From the NCBI RefSeq assembly GCF_017826695.1, contig NZ_JAFFZW010000003.1:652645-716644 (forward strand): a stretch of 64,000 bases of DNA. Direction: 5' to 3'. This document shows, in pieces, positions 40,334 through 48,800 of the stretch. Origin of the DNA: Pseudomonas alliivorans. Its GTDB lineage: Bacteria > Pseudomonadota > Gammaproteobacteria > Pseudomonadales > Pseudomonadaceae. Each line of letters starts with the position of its first letter. The first letter of the stretch is position 1. The position numbers were made by a program, and so were the translations under genes. Under the pieces are notes generated by a model that saw nothing but the letters and a program-made list of their open reading frames with translations, had not been told where the DNA came from and made no database searches.

Positions 40334-41440
40334 ATGATCGACCCCAATGTTGTCACCTTGACGGTGGATGACAAGGATTACGCTGGCTGGAAAACCGTGG
40401 AAATCTCCGCAGGAATCGAGCGTCAGGCGCGCAGCTTTGACATCAGTCTGACCTGGCAATGGCCTGGAACGGACATGGTCAGGCCGGTGCGGGCAGGTGC
40501 CCAGTGTGCGGTCAGTATCGGTGGCGAATTGATCTTGACGGGTCGGGTGTTCGCCACACCTGTGAGCTATGACGGCAACCAGATCACCTTGAAGATATCC
40601 GGGCGCTCCCTGACGGCCGACCTGATCGACTGTTCCGCGATCAACAAGCCTGGCGAGTGGAACGACGTATCGGCGCTGACCATCGTCAGGGAGCTGGCCG
40701 CGCCCTACAACGTGAAGGTGCTCAGCGAGATACCGGAAACCTCGAGGAAATCGAAACACACCATCGAGCCCGGTGAGACCGTGTTCAAGTCCATCGACCG
40801 CCTGCTGACCGTGTTCCGGATATTTTCCACCGATGACGAGTACGGCAATGTCGTGCTCGCCAGACCCGGCAGCATGGGCAATGCAGTGGACGCGCTGGAG
40901 TTGGGCAGAAACGTACTGTCAGCCGTTGCGCCACTGGATTTTTCCGGACTCTTTTCCGAGTACCAGGTCATTGGCCAGCAAGCGGGCAATGACAAGACAT
41001 TCGGCAAGGCGGCGTCCGAGGTCTCGGCCTCGGTCACTGACAGCAGCGTTACGCCTGCGCGTGTGCTGGTCATCCATGAGGAATCGCCGATCACACCGGC
41101 ACTGGCGTTGAGCCGTGCCAAATGGGAGCGCGGCCATCGCCAGGGCAAGACGCGGCTCACGACTTACAAGGTGCAGGGTTGGCGGCAGTCCAACGGCGCG
41201 CTTTGGCGCCATAACACGCTAGTCCGGGTCGTCGACTCGATCCTCGATCTGAATCAGGAAATGCTGATTTCAGCCATTACCTATTCGCTCAACGATAAAG
41301 GCACCACCACCACGCTGGTTGTGGGTCCGATAGAGGGGTTTGAAGCCGAGCCCGGTGATCCTGAAAAGCGCAGCAAGGTGCCGGTCAACAAGGACGCGTA
41401 CAGCTACGCGCAACCCAATTACGAAGGAACGCTCGCATGA
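40334..41440 (+). CDS. Baseplate hub protein (Mu gp44/gpP-like)
   Basis: A 368-residue hub protein of the phage late-control-D/gp27 fold (VTLTVDDKDYAGWKTVEISAGIERQARSF at the N-terminus marks it). It sits between the tube end and the spike. It overlaps the spike gene by four bases. Confidence 0.87.
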   Translation: MIDPNVVTLTVDDKDYAGWKTVEISAGIERQARSFDISLTWQWPGTDMVRPVRAGAQCAVSIGGELILTGRVFATPVSYDGNQITLKISGRSLTADLIDCSAINKPGEWNDVSALTIVRELAAPYNVKVLSEIPETSRKSKHTIEPGETVFKSIDRLLTVFRIFSTDDEYGNVVLARPGSMGNAVDALELGRNVLSAVAPLDFSGLFSEYQVIGQQAGNDKTFGKAASEVSASVTDSSVTPARVLVIHEESPITPALALSRAKWERGHRQGKTRLTTYKVQGWRQSNGALWRHNTLVRVVDSILDLNQEMLISAITYSLNDKGTTTTLVVGPIEGFEAEPGDPEKRSKVPVNKDAYSYAQPNYEGTLA

Positions 41441-41946
41441 GTCTACTCAATCGCATGCTGGTGCGCGGCACGGTCGTGCTCGCAAGGGCCAGCAGCAAAA
41501 TGCAGGCGCTGCAAATGCGCCTGACGGCAGGGGAGGTCAGGGGGGACATGGAGCATTTCGAACCCTATGGTTTTACCAGCAACCCGCTGGCCGGCGCCGA
41601 AGGCATCGCTGCCTTCATCGGCGGTGACCGCTCCCACGGTCTGCTGCTGGTCGTCGCTGACCGCCGTTATCGCCTTCAGGGACTGGAGTCTGGCGAGGTA
41701 GCGATCTACACCGATGAGGGCGACAAGCTTCACTTCAAGCGCGGCAAGGTCATCGATATCGAAACCAATACCTTGAACATCAAGGCGGCGACGGCGGTGA
41801 ACTTTGATACGCCGCAAATCACCCAGACGGGAAAGATCGTTTCCCAGGGCGACCAGATTGCCGGCGGCATCAGCCAGATCACTCACCTGCATGGCAGCGT
41901 GCGCTCCGGTCCCGACCAGAGCGGGCCGCCCGTTGGAGGTGGCTGA
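41437..41946 (+). CDS. Baseplate spike assembly protein (Mu gp45/gpV-like)
   Basis: A 169-residue protein with the OB-like and beta-helical spike features of gp45. The C-terminal GDQIAGGISQITHLHGSV contains the His pair of the iron-binding spike tip (HLHG) seen in Mu/P2-type spikes. It forms the membrane-piercing tip. The stop shares one base with the next ATG. Confidence 0.87.
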   Translation: MSLLNRMLVRGTVVLARASSKMQALQMRLTAGEVRGDMEHFEPYGFTSNPLAGAEGIAAFIGGDRSHGLLLVVADRRYRLQGLESGEVAIYTDEGDKLHFKRGKVIDIETNTLNIKAATAVNFDTPQITQTGKIVSQGDQIAGGISQITHLHGSVRSGPDQSGPPVGGG

Positions 41947-42344
41947 TGATTATCGAAGGCTCCTTGCAGGCTTCGTTGCTGCGCTCGGTGATCATCAGCC
42001 TGTTCACCTGGCGTCGTGCCGAAGCGGACGATCCGTTCGACGATGCCGAGCGCTTCGGCTGGTGGGGCGACACCTACCCGGCCGTCGCCAATGACCGGAT
42101 CGGCTCCAGGCTCTGGCTGCTGCGCAGGGTCAAGCTTACTGCTCAGACGCAACGCGACGCCGAGTTCTATGCCCGCGAAGCGTTGAACTGGCTGATCGAG
42201 GACGGTCACGTTCAGCGCATCAACATCTTCACCGAACAGGTTCAGAGCAACCGCCTGAACCTGGGCGTCGAGCTGGTCGTCCCGGACGGCCAGGTCGTGC
42301 GTTTCAACCCTTCAGAACAGTGGCAGGTGATCTATGCCGTTTGA
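41946..42344 (+). CDS. Baseplate wedge protein (Mu gp46-like, GPW/gp25-like)
   Basis: A 132-residue Mu gp46 family protein (FGWWGDTYP; SRLWLLRRVKLT). It joins wedge to hub. It overlaps the baseplate J gene by eleven bases. Confidence 0.87.
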   Translation: MIIEGSLQASLLRSVIISLFTWRRAEADDPFDDAERFGWWGDTYPAVANDRIGSRLWLLRRVKLTAQTQRDAEFYAREALNWLIEDGHVQRINIFTEQVQSNRLNLGVELVVPDGQVVRFNPSEQWQVIYAV

Positions 42345-43374
42345 AACCCCCACGTTACCGGCACTCGTCAACCGGACACAGGTTGACTTGGCCGGTGACG
42401 CGCTTCGTCAGTCCGATGCCCGCGTGCTGTCCCGTGCCCACAGTGGCGCAGCCTATGGACTGTACGGTTATCAGGACTGGATCGCGGACCAGATTCTCCC
42501 GGACACCGCCGATGAGGAAACCCTTGAACGCCAGGCCATCCTGCGTCTCAGGCAACCGCGCAAACCCGCGCAGCCCGCCACCGGCTCGGTACGTTTTGTA
42601 GCGGCAGCGGGCGCTGTGCTGGATGCCGATACCATCCTGCAGTTCAGCGACGGGCGCTTCTACCGCGTGACTCAGGGCGTTACCACGGTGGCGGGCAACA
42701 ACACGACCACTGTCGAGGCGGTGGACGCGGGAGCTCTGGGTAATGCGGATGCCGGGCAGGTCATGACCGTCGTGCAGCCTGTTGAAGGCATCGACAGCAG
42801 CTTTACCGTGATCGCCGACGGCCTGACCGGCGGCATCGCCCGGGAAAGCACCGAGTCGCTAAGGGCCCGTGTCGTGCGCTCCTATCGGGTCATCCCGCAC
42901 GGCGGCAATCAGGATGACTACGTCACCTGGGCGCTGGACGTGCCGGGTGTAACGCGTGCCTGGTGCGTGCGCCGTTACATGGGGCCGGGCACCGTCGCTG
43001 TGTTTTTCATGCGCGACGACGATGCCACCCCGACGCCGGATGCGGATCAGCTGGCGCAGGTGGCGGCGTACATCGAGCCGCTTCGCCCGGTCACGGCCGA
43101 ACTGTACGTGCTGGCGCCGGTGCAGAAGCCAGTGACCTACACCATCAGCCTGACGCCGGACACCACGGCGGTGCGCGCCGCCGTTCAAGCTCAACTGGTC
43201 GATCTGCACAACCGTGAGGCGGGCCTGGGTGAAACCCTGCTGCTGACCCACATCGCCGAGGCCATCAGCCGGGCGACCGGAGAAACCGATCATGTGTTGA
43301 TTTCACCGACGGCCAACGTCACGGCAGCTGCCAATCAGTTGCTCACGTTCGGGGGAATTTTATGGTCGTCATAA
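42334..43374 (+). CDS. Baseplate J protein (Mu gp47-like)
   Basis: A 346-residue baseplate-J family protein with the AHSGAAYGLYGYQDWIADQ N-terminus and the GGNQDDYVTWALDVPGVTRAW block. It forms wedge arms. It overlaps the gp46-like gene upstream and the gp48-like gene downstream by 11 and 13 bases. Confidence 0.9.
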   Translation: MPFETPTLPALVNRTQVDLAGDALRQSDARVLSRAHSGAAYGLYGYQDWIADQILPDTADEETLERQAILRLRQPRKPAQPATGSVRFVAAAGAVLDADTILQFSDGRFYRVTQGVTTVAGNNTTTVEAVDAGALGNADAGQVMTVVQPVEGIDSSFTVIADGLTGGIARESTESLRARVVRSYRVIPHGGNQDDYVTWALDVPGVTRAWCVRRYMGPGTVAVFFMRDDDATPTPDADQLAQVAAYIEPLRPVTAELYVLAPVQKPVTYTISLTPDTTAVRAAVQAQLVDLHNREAGLGETLLLTHIAEAISRATGETDHVLISPTANVTAAANQLLTFGGILWSS

Positions 43375-43961
43375 GAACCGCCGAGCATTACACCGAACAA
43401 CTGCAAGCCCTGCTGCCGCCGGGACCTGCCTGGGACCCGGAGCGCGTGCCCGAGGTGCAGCAACTGATTACGGCCCTCTCCCACGAATTCGCTCGCATTG
43501 ACGGTCGCGCCTTCGACCTGCTCAACGAGATGGACCCGGCCACCGTCAGCGAGTTGGTCCCGGACTGGGAGCGGGTCATGAACCTGCCCGATCCCTGCCT
43601 CGGCCTCAAGCCGCTGTTCGAAGACCGGCGTCTGTCGGTACGCCAGCGGCTGGTGGCCGTAGGAGGGCAGAACGCAGCGTTCTATGTCGGCATTGCCGTC
43701 AGTCAGGGCTACCCCGACGCCTCTGTCACTGAACTTCGAGCGCCCCGTATGGGGCGTTCTCGTTTCGGGCAGGCGCATTTCGGCACCTGGGTCGCGCAAT
43801 TCATGTGGACCCTGAACACCGGTGGGCGCCAGAGGCTGGGTCGGCGCTTTGGCGCCAGTTACTGGGGAGAACGGTTCGGGGTCAATCCCGGAACCGCAAT
43901 CGAATGCCTGATTCGTCGAGCGGCACCGGCGCACAGCATTGAATTCGTTAATTTCAATTGA
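43362..43961 (+). CDS. Baseplate protein, YmfQ/DUF2313 (Mu gp48-like)
   Basis: A 199-residue DUF2313 protein (YTEQLQALLPPGPAWD at the N-terminus, then LPDPCLG and QRLVAVGGQN). It connects baseplate and tail fibre. Its GC-rich end is followed by the fibre gene after ten bases. Confidence 0.88.
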   Translation: MVVIRTAEHYTEQLQALLPPGPAWDPERVPEVQQLITALSHEFARIDGRAFDLLNEMDPATVSELVPDWERVMNLPDPCLGLKPLFEDRRLSVRQRLVAVGGQNAAFYVGIAVSQGYPDASVTELRAPRMGRSRFGQAHFGTWVAQFMWTLNTGGRQRLGRRFGASYWGERFGVNPGTAIECLIRRAAPAHSIEFVNFN

Positions 43962-43971
43962 GGAACAACAC

Positions 43972-45216
43972 GTGGACTATCCCAAAAGTGTGCCAGGCGT
44001 AGGCCTGGTGAGCGGCAAATTTGTCGATGAAAACCCGGCAACCGGTACACCCGGCTCGCTGATTCCCGCGCAATGGGGCAACTCGGTGACGCAGGAGATT
44101 CTGAACGTGATTCTGGGGGCCGGTCTGGTGCCCAGCGAAGCGGATGTCACGCAACTGCACCGAGCCATTCTCGGCCTCGCCGCCTCGGACTACAAAAAGT
44201 CCGTGCGCTGTGCGACGACGATGGCGATCGGCCTCAGCGGTTTGCAAACCATTGATGACGTCACGCTGGTGGCGGGTGACCGGGTACTGGTCAAGAACCA
44301 GGACAGCCCGGCGCAGAACTGGATTTACCTGGCAGCGGCCGACGCCTGGACCCGCGCACAGGATGCCAATGAAAGCACTGAGTGCACCCCAGGTCACCTT
44401 GTGCCGGTGCAGGCGGGTACCAGGAATGGCGGTACGGTCTGGCAGTTGACCAACACGACGGCTCCGGTTCTGGGCACGACAGGTTTGGTCTTCGAGCGTG
44501 CACTGGGACGCAGTGGCGTCGCTGCGGGGAACTACAGCCGGGTGAAGGTCAATCGGTATGGGCAGGTGGAAGAGGGGAGTAATCCGGGTTTCGAATGGTC
44601 AGGCTTCAATGTTATAGCAACAAGCACTGTACTTGGTGTGGATAGCGTCGGAGGAGTAATAAGCGCCGCGTCTTCAACACCGATAACAGTGACGATGCCG
44701 ACAGCGGCGAAAGTGCCCACCAGTGGGACCATTATGCTTATCAGTGCAGGAGCTGGGGCCGTTACATTGATGGCTTCCGGAAACGACAGCCTGACGAATC
44801 AGTCTGGCGCGACAATTTCAATCGTACTGGGAGCAGGTGACTCGGCGCTTTTATCTCGGGTGGCCGGTGAATGGCGCTTGCTGGGAGGCAGTGTCGCACT
44901 GAAGTATTGCGCCGTTCTTGCCGGTGTTTCAGGTCCTTCTGGGCGTCAAAGGCTGCCCAACGGAACTCTCATGCAATGGGTTAACGTTTCTATCCCGCTC
45001 GGACAAGGAAGTGTGACCCCGTTCAATTGGCCCATCTCTTTCGATAATGCAGCCACCTCTATCGCTTTTGCTCCTGATTTTACAGTGTCCGAGTACGGCT
45101 ACATGACACTGTCCATTGTTGACAGAAACCGGCAAGGAGCAAAGCTCATGAATAACGGCCAGTCTTTGAAGATCGGATCTGTTGCAGGAACCACGATTAT
45201 CGGCATCGGCTATTGA
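43972..45216 (+). CDS. Tailocin tail fibre (receptor-binding protein)
   Basis: A 414-residue fibre. The start is GTG (MDYPKSVPGVGLVSGKFVDENP), with TGAGGA seven bases upstream. Residues 1 to about 200 are GC-rich and of a conserved anchor type up to VNRYGQVEEGSNPG. From about 44,580 on, the sequence becomes clearly more AT-rich with several ATA codons, and the C-terminal half is Ser/Thr/Gly-rich beta-type sequence. This split fits a conserved baseplate anchor fused to a swapped receptor-binding head, which decides which strains are killed. Confidence 0.87.
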   Translation: MDYPKSVPGVGLVSGKFVDENPATGTPGSLIPAQWGNSVTQEILNVILGAGLVPSEADVTQLHRAILGLAASDYKKSVRCATTMAIGLSGLQTIDDVTLVAGDRVLVKNQDSPAQNWIYLAAADAWTRAQDANESTECTPGHLVPVQAGTRNGGTVWQLTNTTAPVLGTTGLVFERALGRSGVAAGNYSRVKVNRYGQVEEGSNPGFEWSGFNVIATSTVLGVDSVGGVISAASSTPITVTMPTAAKVPTSGTIMLISAGAGAVTLMASGNDSLTNQSGATISIVLGAGDSALLSRVAGEWRLLGGSVALKYCAVLAGVSGPSGRQRLPNGTLMQWVNVSIPLGQGSVTPFNWPISFDNAATSIAFAPDFTVSEYGYMTLSIVDRNRQGAKLMNNGQSLKIGSVAGTTIIGIGY

Positions 45217-45226
45217 GGATTTCAAT

Positions 45227-45655
45227 ATGATTTTTTACTCAGCAATGACAGGCGGTTTTTATGACTCGTCTGAAAACATGTATGTGCCCGAAGATGCGCT
45301 CGAAATCACGAATGAGCGACATGCTGCCCTACTTGAGGGACCTGCTTCCGGCTTGCGAATTATTGCCGATGAGAACGGGCGTCCTATTCTGGCCGATCCG
45401 TTGCCGCTGCCTGAAAACGTATTGATCGGTAACGAGCGGTTTTGGCGAGATGGCCAACTCGCTGCCACGGATGGCTTGGTCAGTCGTCATCGTGACGAGT
45501 TGGAGGGTGCGTCGATGACAACATTGACGTCCGCGCACTATACCGAGCTTCAGACTTACCGCCGCGAACTTCGTAAATGGCCAGAGTCCAGAGATTTTCC
45601 GTTGATAGATCATCGGCCTGAATCGCCCGATTGGCTTCCAAAGGAACTCACTTAA
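45227..45655 (+). CDS. Tail fibre assembly chaperone
   Basis: A 142-residue protein starting MIFYSAMTGGFYDSS. The N-terminal beta part and the C-terminal helical ending YTELQTYRRELRKWPESRDFP match the Caudovirales tail-fibre-assembly family. It is eleven bp behind the fibre, shares its lower GC, and so likely travelled with the fibre head as a cognate pair. The stop runs into an intrinsic terminator. Confidence 0.87.
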   Translation: MIFYSAMTGGFYDSSENMYVPEDALEITNERHAALLEGPASGLRIIADENGRPILADPLPLPENVLIGNERFWRDGQLAATDGLVSRHRDELEGASMTTLTSAHYTELQTYRRELRKWPESRDFPLIDHRPESPDWLPKELT

Positions 45656-45682
45656 ACGCCCCTCAATGAAGGGGCGTTTTTT
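45654..45682 (+). terminator. Terminator after the fibre chaperone
   Basis: AACGCCCCT-CAATGA-AGGGGCGTT followed by a T-run and TTGTTTC. The downstream string (TTGTTTCCGCTCTCAC) recurs after the hairpin at 46489. Confidence 0.8.
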
Positions 45683-45894
45683 GTTTCCGCTCTCACCCGC
45701 TCTGTGGTTCTTTGATAGCTCTATCGAAAGAACTGCATTCGTTCAGGCAGTTAACGCCGCCTTTCAAGCGCTGATCAGAAAACGCTGATGAGCGCGGCCT
45801 GTAACTCAGACCAAGCAGGAGGTCTGCTGACGCCAGCAAGCGTCGTTCAGTCATAAACGCACATTCTCTCAATCTAAAATCAAAAGGTATGTAT

Positions 45895-46392
45895 ATGTTC
45901 ACAGTCATCAGTGCTCGTGATCCACGCTGGGCCGATCTTGCACACACCTCCATTGAAATGTGGGTGTTGTTCGAAGAGTTCAAAGACACCTATGGCGAGG
46001 TACCTTTCGGGGCGTCTCCCAAAGATCCTGAGCCTCACGGCGTCGATCTGTTCAACCGTGCTGTTGCCGGCGAGTTCGGCCCGGTTCTTGAGCCCACCGA
46101 GCAAACGATTCTGGCGCAGGTGACAAACCAGCGGGATGCTTTGTCCTCGACAGCCACTGCCCGCATCAACGAACTGGTGGCCAAGCTGGATATGTTGCAA
46201 GACGCCATTTCGATGAACCTCGCGACCCAACAGCAAATAAACTCCGTACCGGCAGTCAATGCTGAACTCTATGCGTTCCGTGTTTATCGCGTACGGCTTT
46301 CCCAGATCGATACATTGGCGGGCTACCCGACCAGGTTCGAGTGGCCAGTGGCACCTGCGCAACCTTTTGTGTACGTGCCGCCAACCAAGTAA
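45895..46392 (+). CDS. Orphan fibre-chaperone-like protein, single domain
   Basis: A 165-residue protein; the second ATG (MFTVISARDP) has the better spaced AAAGG. Pattern: DPRWADLAHTSIEMWVLFEEF, DPEPHGVDLFNRAVAGEFG, then an ALxxKLDMLQDAI helix, then YRVRLSQIDTL..P and WPVAP. The C-terminal half resembles fibre-assembly chaperones (LQDAVxxxxAT...YRVxLxxLD...WP). No fibre precedes it directly. It has its own 230-bp leader and terminator and is homologous to both halves of the next protein. Confidence 0.65.
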   Translation: MFTVISARDPRWADLAHTSIEMWVLFEEFKDTYGEVPFGASPKDPEPHGVDLFNRAVAGEFGPVLEPTEQTILAQVTNQRDALSSTATARINELVAKLDMLQDAISMNLATQQQINSVPAVNAELYAFRVYRVRLSQIDTLAGYPTRFEWPVAPAQPFVYVPPTK

Positions 46393-46488
46393 CCGGGACT
46401 TGGCAGGGCGTGAACGAACATGAATTGTCCAGAACCTGAAGGGCACACGGAAGTCGATCAACTCAACACATGTCTGAAGTTCTCCCTG

Positions 46489-46520
46489 ACGCCGGCCCTT
46501 GAGCCGGCGTTCTTGTTTCT
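46489..46520 (+). terminator. Terminator between the two orphan chaperone-like genes
   Basis: ACGCCGGC-CCTTGA-GCCGGCGT followed by TCTTGTTTCT. Stem 8 bp; the T-tract is interrupted. The following leader is similar to that before the gene at 45895. Confidence 0.65.
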
Positions 46521-46703
46521 GCTTTCACTATCGTCATGACCTGTCCATGTGGCTACTGCTGATGCTGCGTTACACAAGCGGCTTATGCGGTATTTCAAGC
46601 GTTGATCAGCGTTACCCGCAACTCAAGCGACGTTCTTTGACGCTTGCAGGTGCTATCCAACTACGAACCCACACTCTCCCCATACACCATTAAAGGTATT
46701 CAC

Positions 46704-47708
46704 ATGAAAACAGTATCCAGCGCCCGCAACCCTGGCTGGGCGGATCAAGCCCACACTACCCTGAACCTGTGGGTAATTTTTGAAGAAAACAAGGATTCTG
46801 GTCGCGAGGAGGGGATATCCATCTCTGCCAATGACCCGGATCCGCAAGTTGTCGCGCTGCTCAATCGCGCAATCGCTGGTGAGTTTGGCGTCATTTCCGA
46901 GCCCACCGAGCAGATGGTGCGGATCGCCGTCATGATGCAGCGTGGCAACTACTCGGCCGACGCTAGCCGGAAAATCGACGTACTGGCCAATGATCTGTCT
47001 GTCTTGCAGAACGCCGTCGCATCGGGAACGGCCACCCAGGCTCAGATTGAATCCCTGCCTGCGCTTCAGGCCGAGCTTGATGCTTATATGGCTTACCGGG
47101 CAGACCTCGCTCACCTCGAAGACATCCCGGGTTTCCCGATGTCTTTCGTATGGCCGGTTCCGCCTGCGTCGCCGTTCGTGTACGTAAAGCCGCCTGAAGT
47201 GCCAACGCCGCCGACAGGTGTGAGCGATGATGAGCTGCCCTGGGTGATGTTGAGCATTCGCAACCCTCGCTGGGCCGATCAGTCCCATAACGCTATCGTT
47301 CTTTTGGTGGTTTTTGAGAACACCAAAGATACCCGTGGTGAAGAGGCGGTCACCGTTTCCTTCAACGACCCGCGGCCGCAAGCCAGAAAGCTGTTCGATC
47401 GTGCAGTCTTCAGCGAGTTCGGCCCGGTTCTTGAACCGCTTGAACCGGCCGAGCCCGTTGTCATTGTAGACGGGCGAGTTCAGCGTGACCGCTATGCGGC
47501 CATGGCTACTGCGAAAATCGAGGCGTTGAACAGCACGCTGAGCACGTTGCAAAGCGCCATCGAGGCTCAACTCAAATCCCTGCCTGCGCTACAGGCCGAG
47601 CGTGATGCGTACTGGCTTTACCGCGTGCAGCTCGCCCAACTCGATGCGCAGCCTGGCTTTCCCGTGTCGTTCGAGTGGCCTGTTGCGCCAGCAACGCCTT
47701 TTGTCTGA
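46704..47708 (+). CDS. Orphan fibre-chaperone-like protein with two tandem domains
   Basis: A 334-residue protein made of two copies of the domain found in the previous gene. Copy one runs from NPGWADQAHTTLNLWVIFEE to WPVPPASPFV (about 8-161). A proline linker (PPEVPTPPTG) follows, then copy two from NPRWADQSHNAIVLLVVFEN to WPVAPATPFV at the C-terminus. Copy two lacks the SGTATQ segment before SLPALQAE. Start ATG of MKTVSSARN with AAAGG. Together with 45895 this makes three paralogous domains. A role in fibre folding is inferred; none is proven. Confidence 0.65.
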   Translation: MKTVSSARNPGWADQAHTTLNLWVIFEENKDSGREEGISISANDPDPQVVALLNRAIAGEFGVISEPTEQMVRIAVMMQRGNYSADASRKIDVLANDLSVLQNAVASGTATQAQIESLPALQAELDAYMAYRADLAHLEDIPGFPMSFVWPVPPASPFVYVKPPEVPTPPTGVSDDELPWVMLSIRNPRWADQSHNAIVLLVVFENTKDTRGEEAVTVSFNDPRPQARKLFDRAVFSEFGPVLEPLEPAEPVVIVDGRVQRDRYAAMATAKIEALNSTLSTLQSAIEAQLKSLPALQAERDAYWLYRVQLAQLDAQPGFPVSFEWPVAPATPFV

Positions 47709-47731
47709 GCCCGTCTGCCCAAGGAGGACCC

Positions 47732-48277
47732 ATGCCTGTCAACCAGCAACAATTGCTACACATCCTCCCCAACGCCGGCCTTAAAGCCGGCGTTTTCGTT
47801 CCTGCCCTGAATATCGCCATGAATCGCTACTGCATCGACACACGGTTGCGTGTAGCGGCATTCATCGCGCAGATCGGGCATGAGTCCGGCCAGCTGCGGT
47901 ACGTGCGTGAACTGGGCAACGACAGTTACCTGGCGAAGTACGACACGGGGCAGTTGGCGCTGCGTCTGGGCAACACACCAGACGCAGACGGCGACGGCCA
48001 GCTTTATCGTGGTCGCGGGCTGATTCAGGTCACGGGTCGGGCCAACTATGAGGCGTGCGGGGAGGCGCTGGGGCTGGATCTGTTACGCCAGCCCGAGCTG
48101 CTCGAAAGGCCCGACCATGCCGCGATGTCAGCGGCATGGTTCTGGGATCGCGCCAACCTGAACGCGCTGGCGGACAAGGGCGATTTCCTGATGATCACCC
48201 GGCGTATCAATGGCGGCACCAATGGTCTGGCCGATCGACAGGCGCTCTATCAACGCGCCCTGGAGATACTGCCGTGA
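47732..48277 (+). CDS. Endolysin, GH19 chitinase-like muramidase
   Basis: A 181-residue GH19-family lysozyme with the pyocin-lysozyme pattern: FIAQIGHESGQLRYVREL (catalytic Glu), YRGRGLIQVTGRANY and ITRRINGGTNG. It digests peptidoglycan to free the tailocins. The ATG follows AAGGAGG. Its codons 14-22 happen to form a 9-bp perfect hairpin resembling a terminator. It overlaps the spanin gene by four bases. Confidence 0.92.
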   Translation: MPVNQQQLLHILPNAGLKAGVFVPALNIAMNRYCIDTRLRVAAFIAQIGHESGQLRYVRELGNDSYLAKYDTGQLALRLGNTPDADGDGQLYRGRGLIQVTGRANYEACGEALGLDLLRQPELLERPDHAAMSAAWFWDRANLNALADKGDFLMITRRINGGTNGLADRQALYQRALEILP

Positions 48278-48783
48278 ATGGTCTGGATCTGCGCTTCGTG
48301 TTGTTGGCGGTCGTGGTCGGCTCCGGGCTGGGTGCCTGGCTTGCCTGGGAATGGCAGGCCACGCGTTACGAGCGGCAACTGTCCGAGCAGGCGATGTCCT
48401 GTCTGCGAGAACGCGAACTGGCGTCCAGGGCAGCCATCGACTGGCAAACCGCTGAACAGGCCAGGCGACGGGCGCTGGAAGTCCGCCTGCAAAACAATGA
48501 CACAACCCTCCACAAGGAATTGAGTGATGCACAGACTGCTCAGGTCCGCCTGCGTGATCGCCTGGCCACTGCTGATCTGCGGCTGTCAGTCCTCCTTGCC
48601 ACCCCGAGCGGTGGTGCTGGAGTGTCAGCCTCCACCCACCCCGGCGGCGTGGTTCATGGAGGCACGCGAGCCGAACTTGACCCAACGGCTGCTCAACGAA
48701 TTGTCGCAGTCACCGACGACGGCGACCAAGGACTGATCGCGCTCAAGGCCTGCCAGGCCTATGTGCGCGAGATCGCGTTCTGA
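48274..48783 (+). CDS. Rz-like inner-membrane spanin
   Basis: A 169-residue protein starting at GTG (MNGLDLRFVLLAVVVGSGLGAWLAW), with a single N-terminal membrane anchor and then a periplasmic coiled coil (EQARRRALEVRLQNNDTTLHKEL). This is the Rz layout; it should span the periplasm with Rz1 to fuse the two membranes at lysis. The GTGA overlap with the lysozyme stop couples the two. Confidence 0.82.
   Translation: MNGLDLRFVLLAVVVGSGLGAWLAWEWQATRYERQLSEQAMSCLRERELASRAAIDWQTAEQARRRALEVRLQNNDTTLHKELSDAQTAQVRLRDRLATADLRLSVLLATPSGGAGVSASTHPGGVVHGGTRAELDPTAAQRIVAVTDDGDQGLIALKACQAYVREIAF
48527..48736 (+). CDS. Rz1-like outer-membrane spanin lipoprotein, embedded in Rz
   Basis: A 69-residue reading frame lying wholly inside the Rz-like gene in another frame. 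It begins MHRLLRSACVIAWPLLICGCQSS; the lipobox ICGC gives a mature N-terminal Cys, followed by a proline-rich stretch (LPPR, CQPPPTPAAW), both hallmarks of Rz1. AAGGAA lies seven bases before the ATG. An embedded Rz1 is well known from lambda. Confidence 0.8.
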   Translation: MHRLLRSACVIAWPLLICGCQSSLPPRAVVLECQPPPTPAAWFMEAREPNLTQRLLNELSQSPTTATKD

Positions 48784-48800
48784 ACAACCAGTCTCCTTCC

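Noticed and set aside
30199..48790. CRISPR array, integrase, transposase or attachment core within the tailocin
   Set aside because: Looked for repeats with spacers and for recombinase motifs; none seen. The only flanking direct repeat is the gph-tail copy, which has another likely origin.
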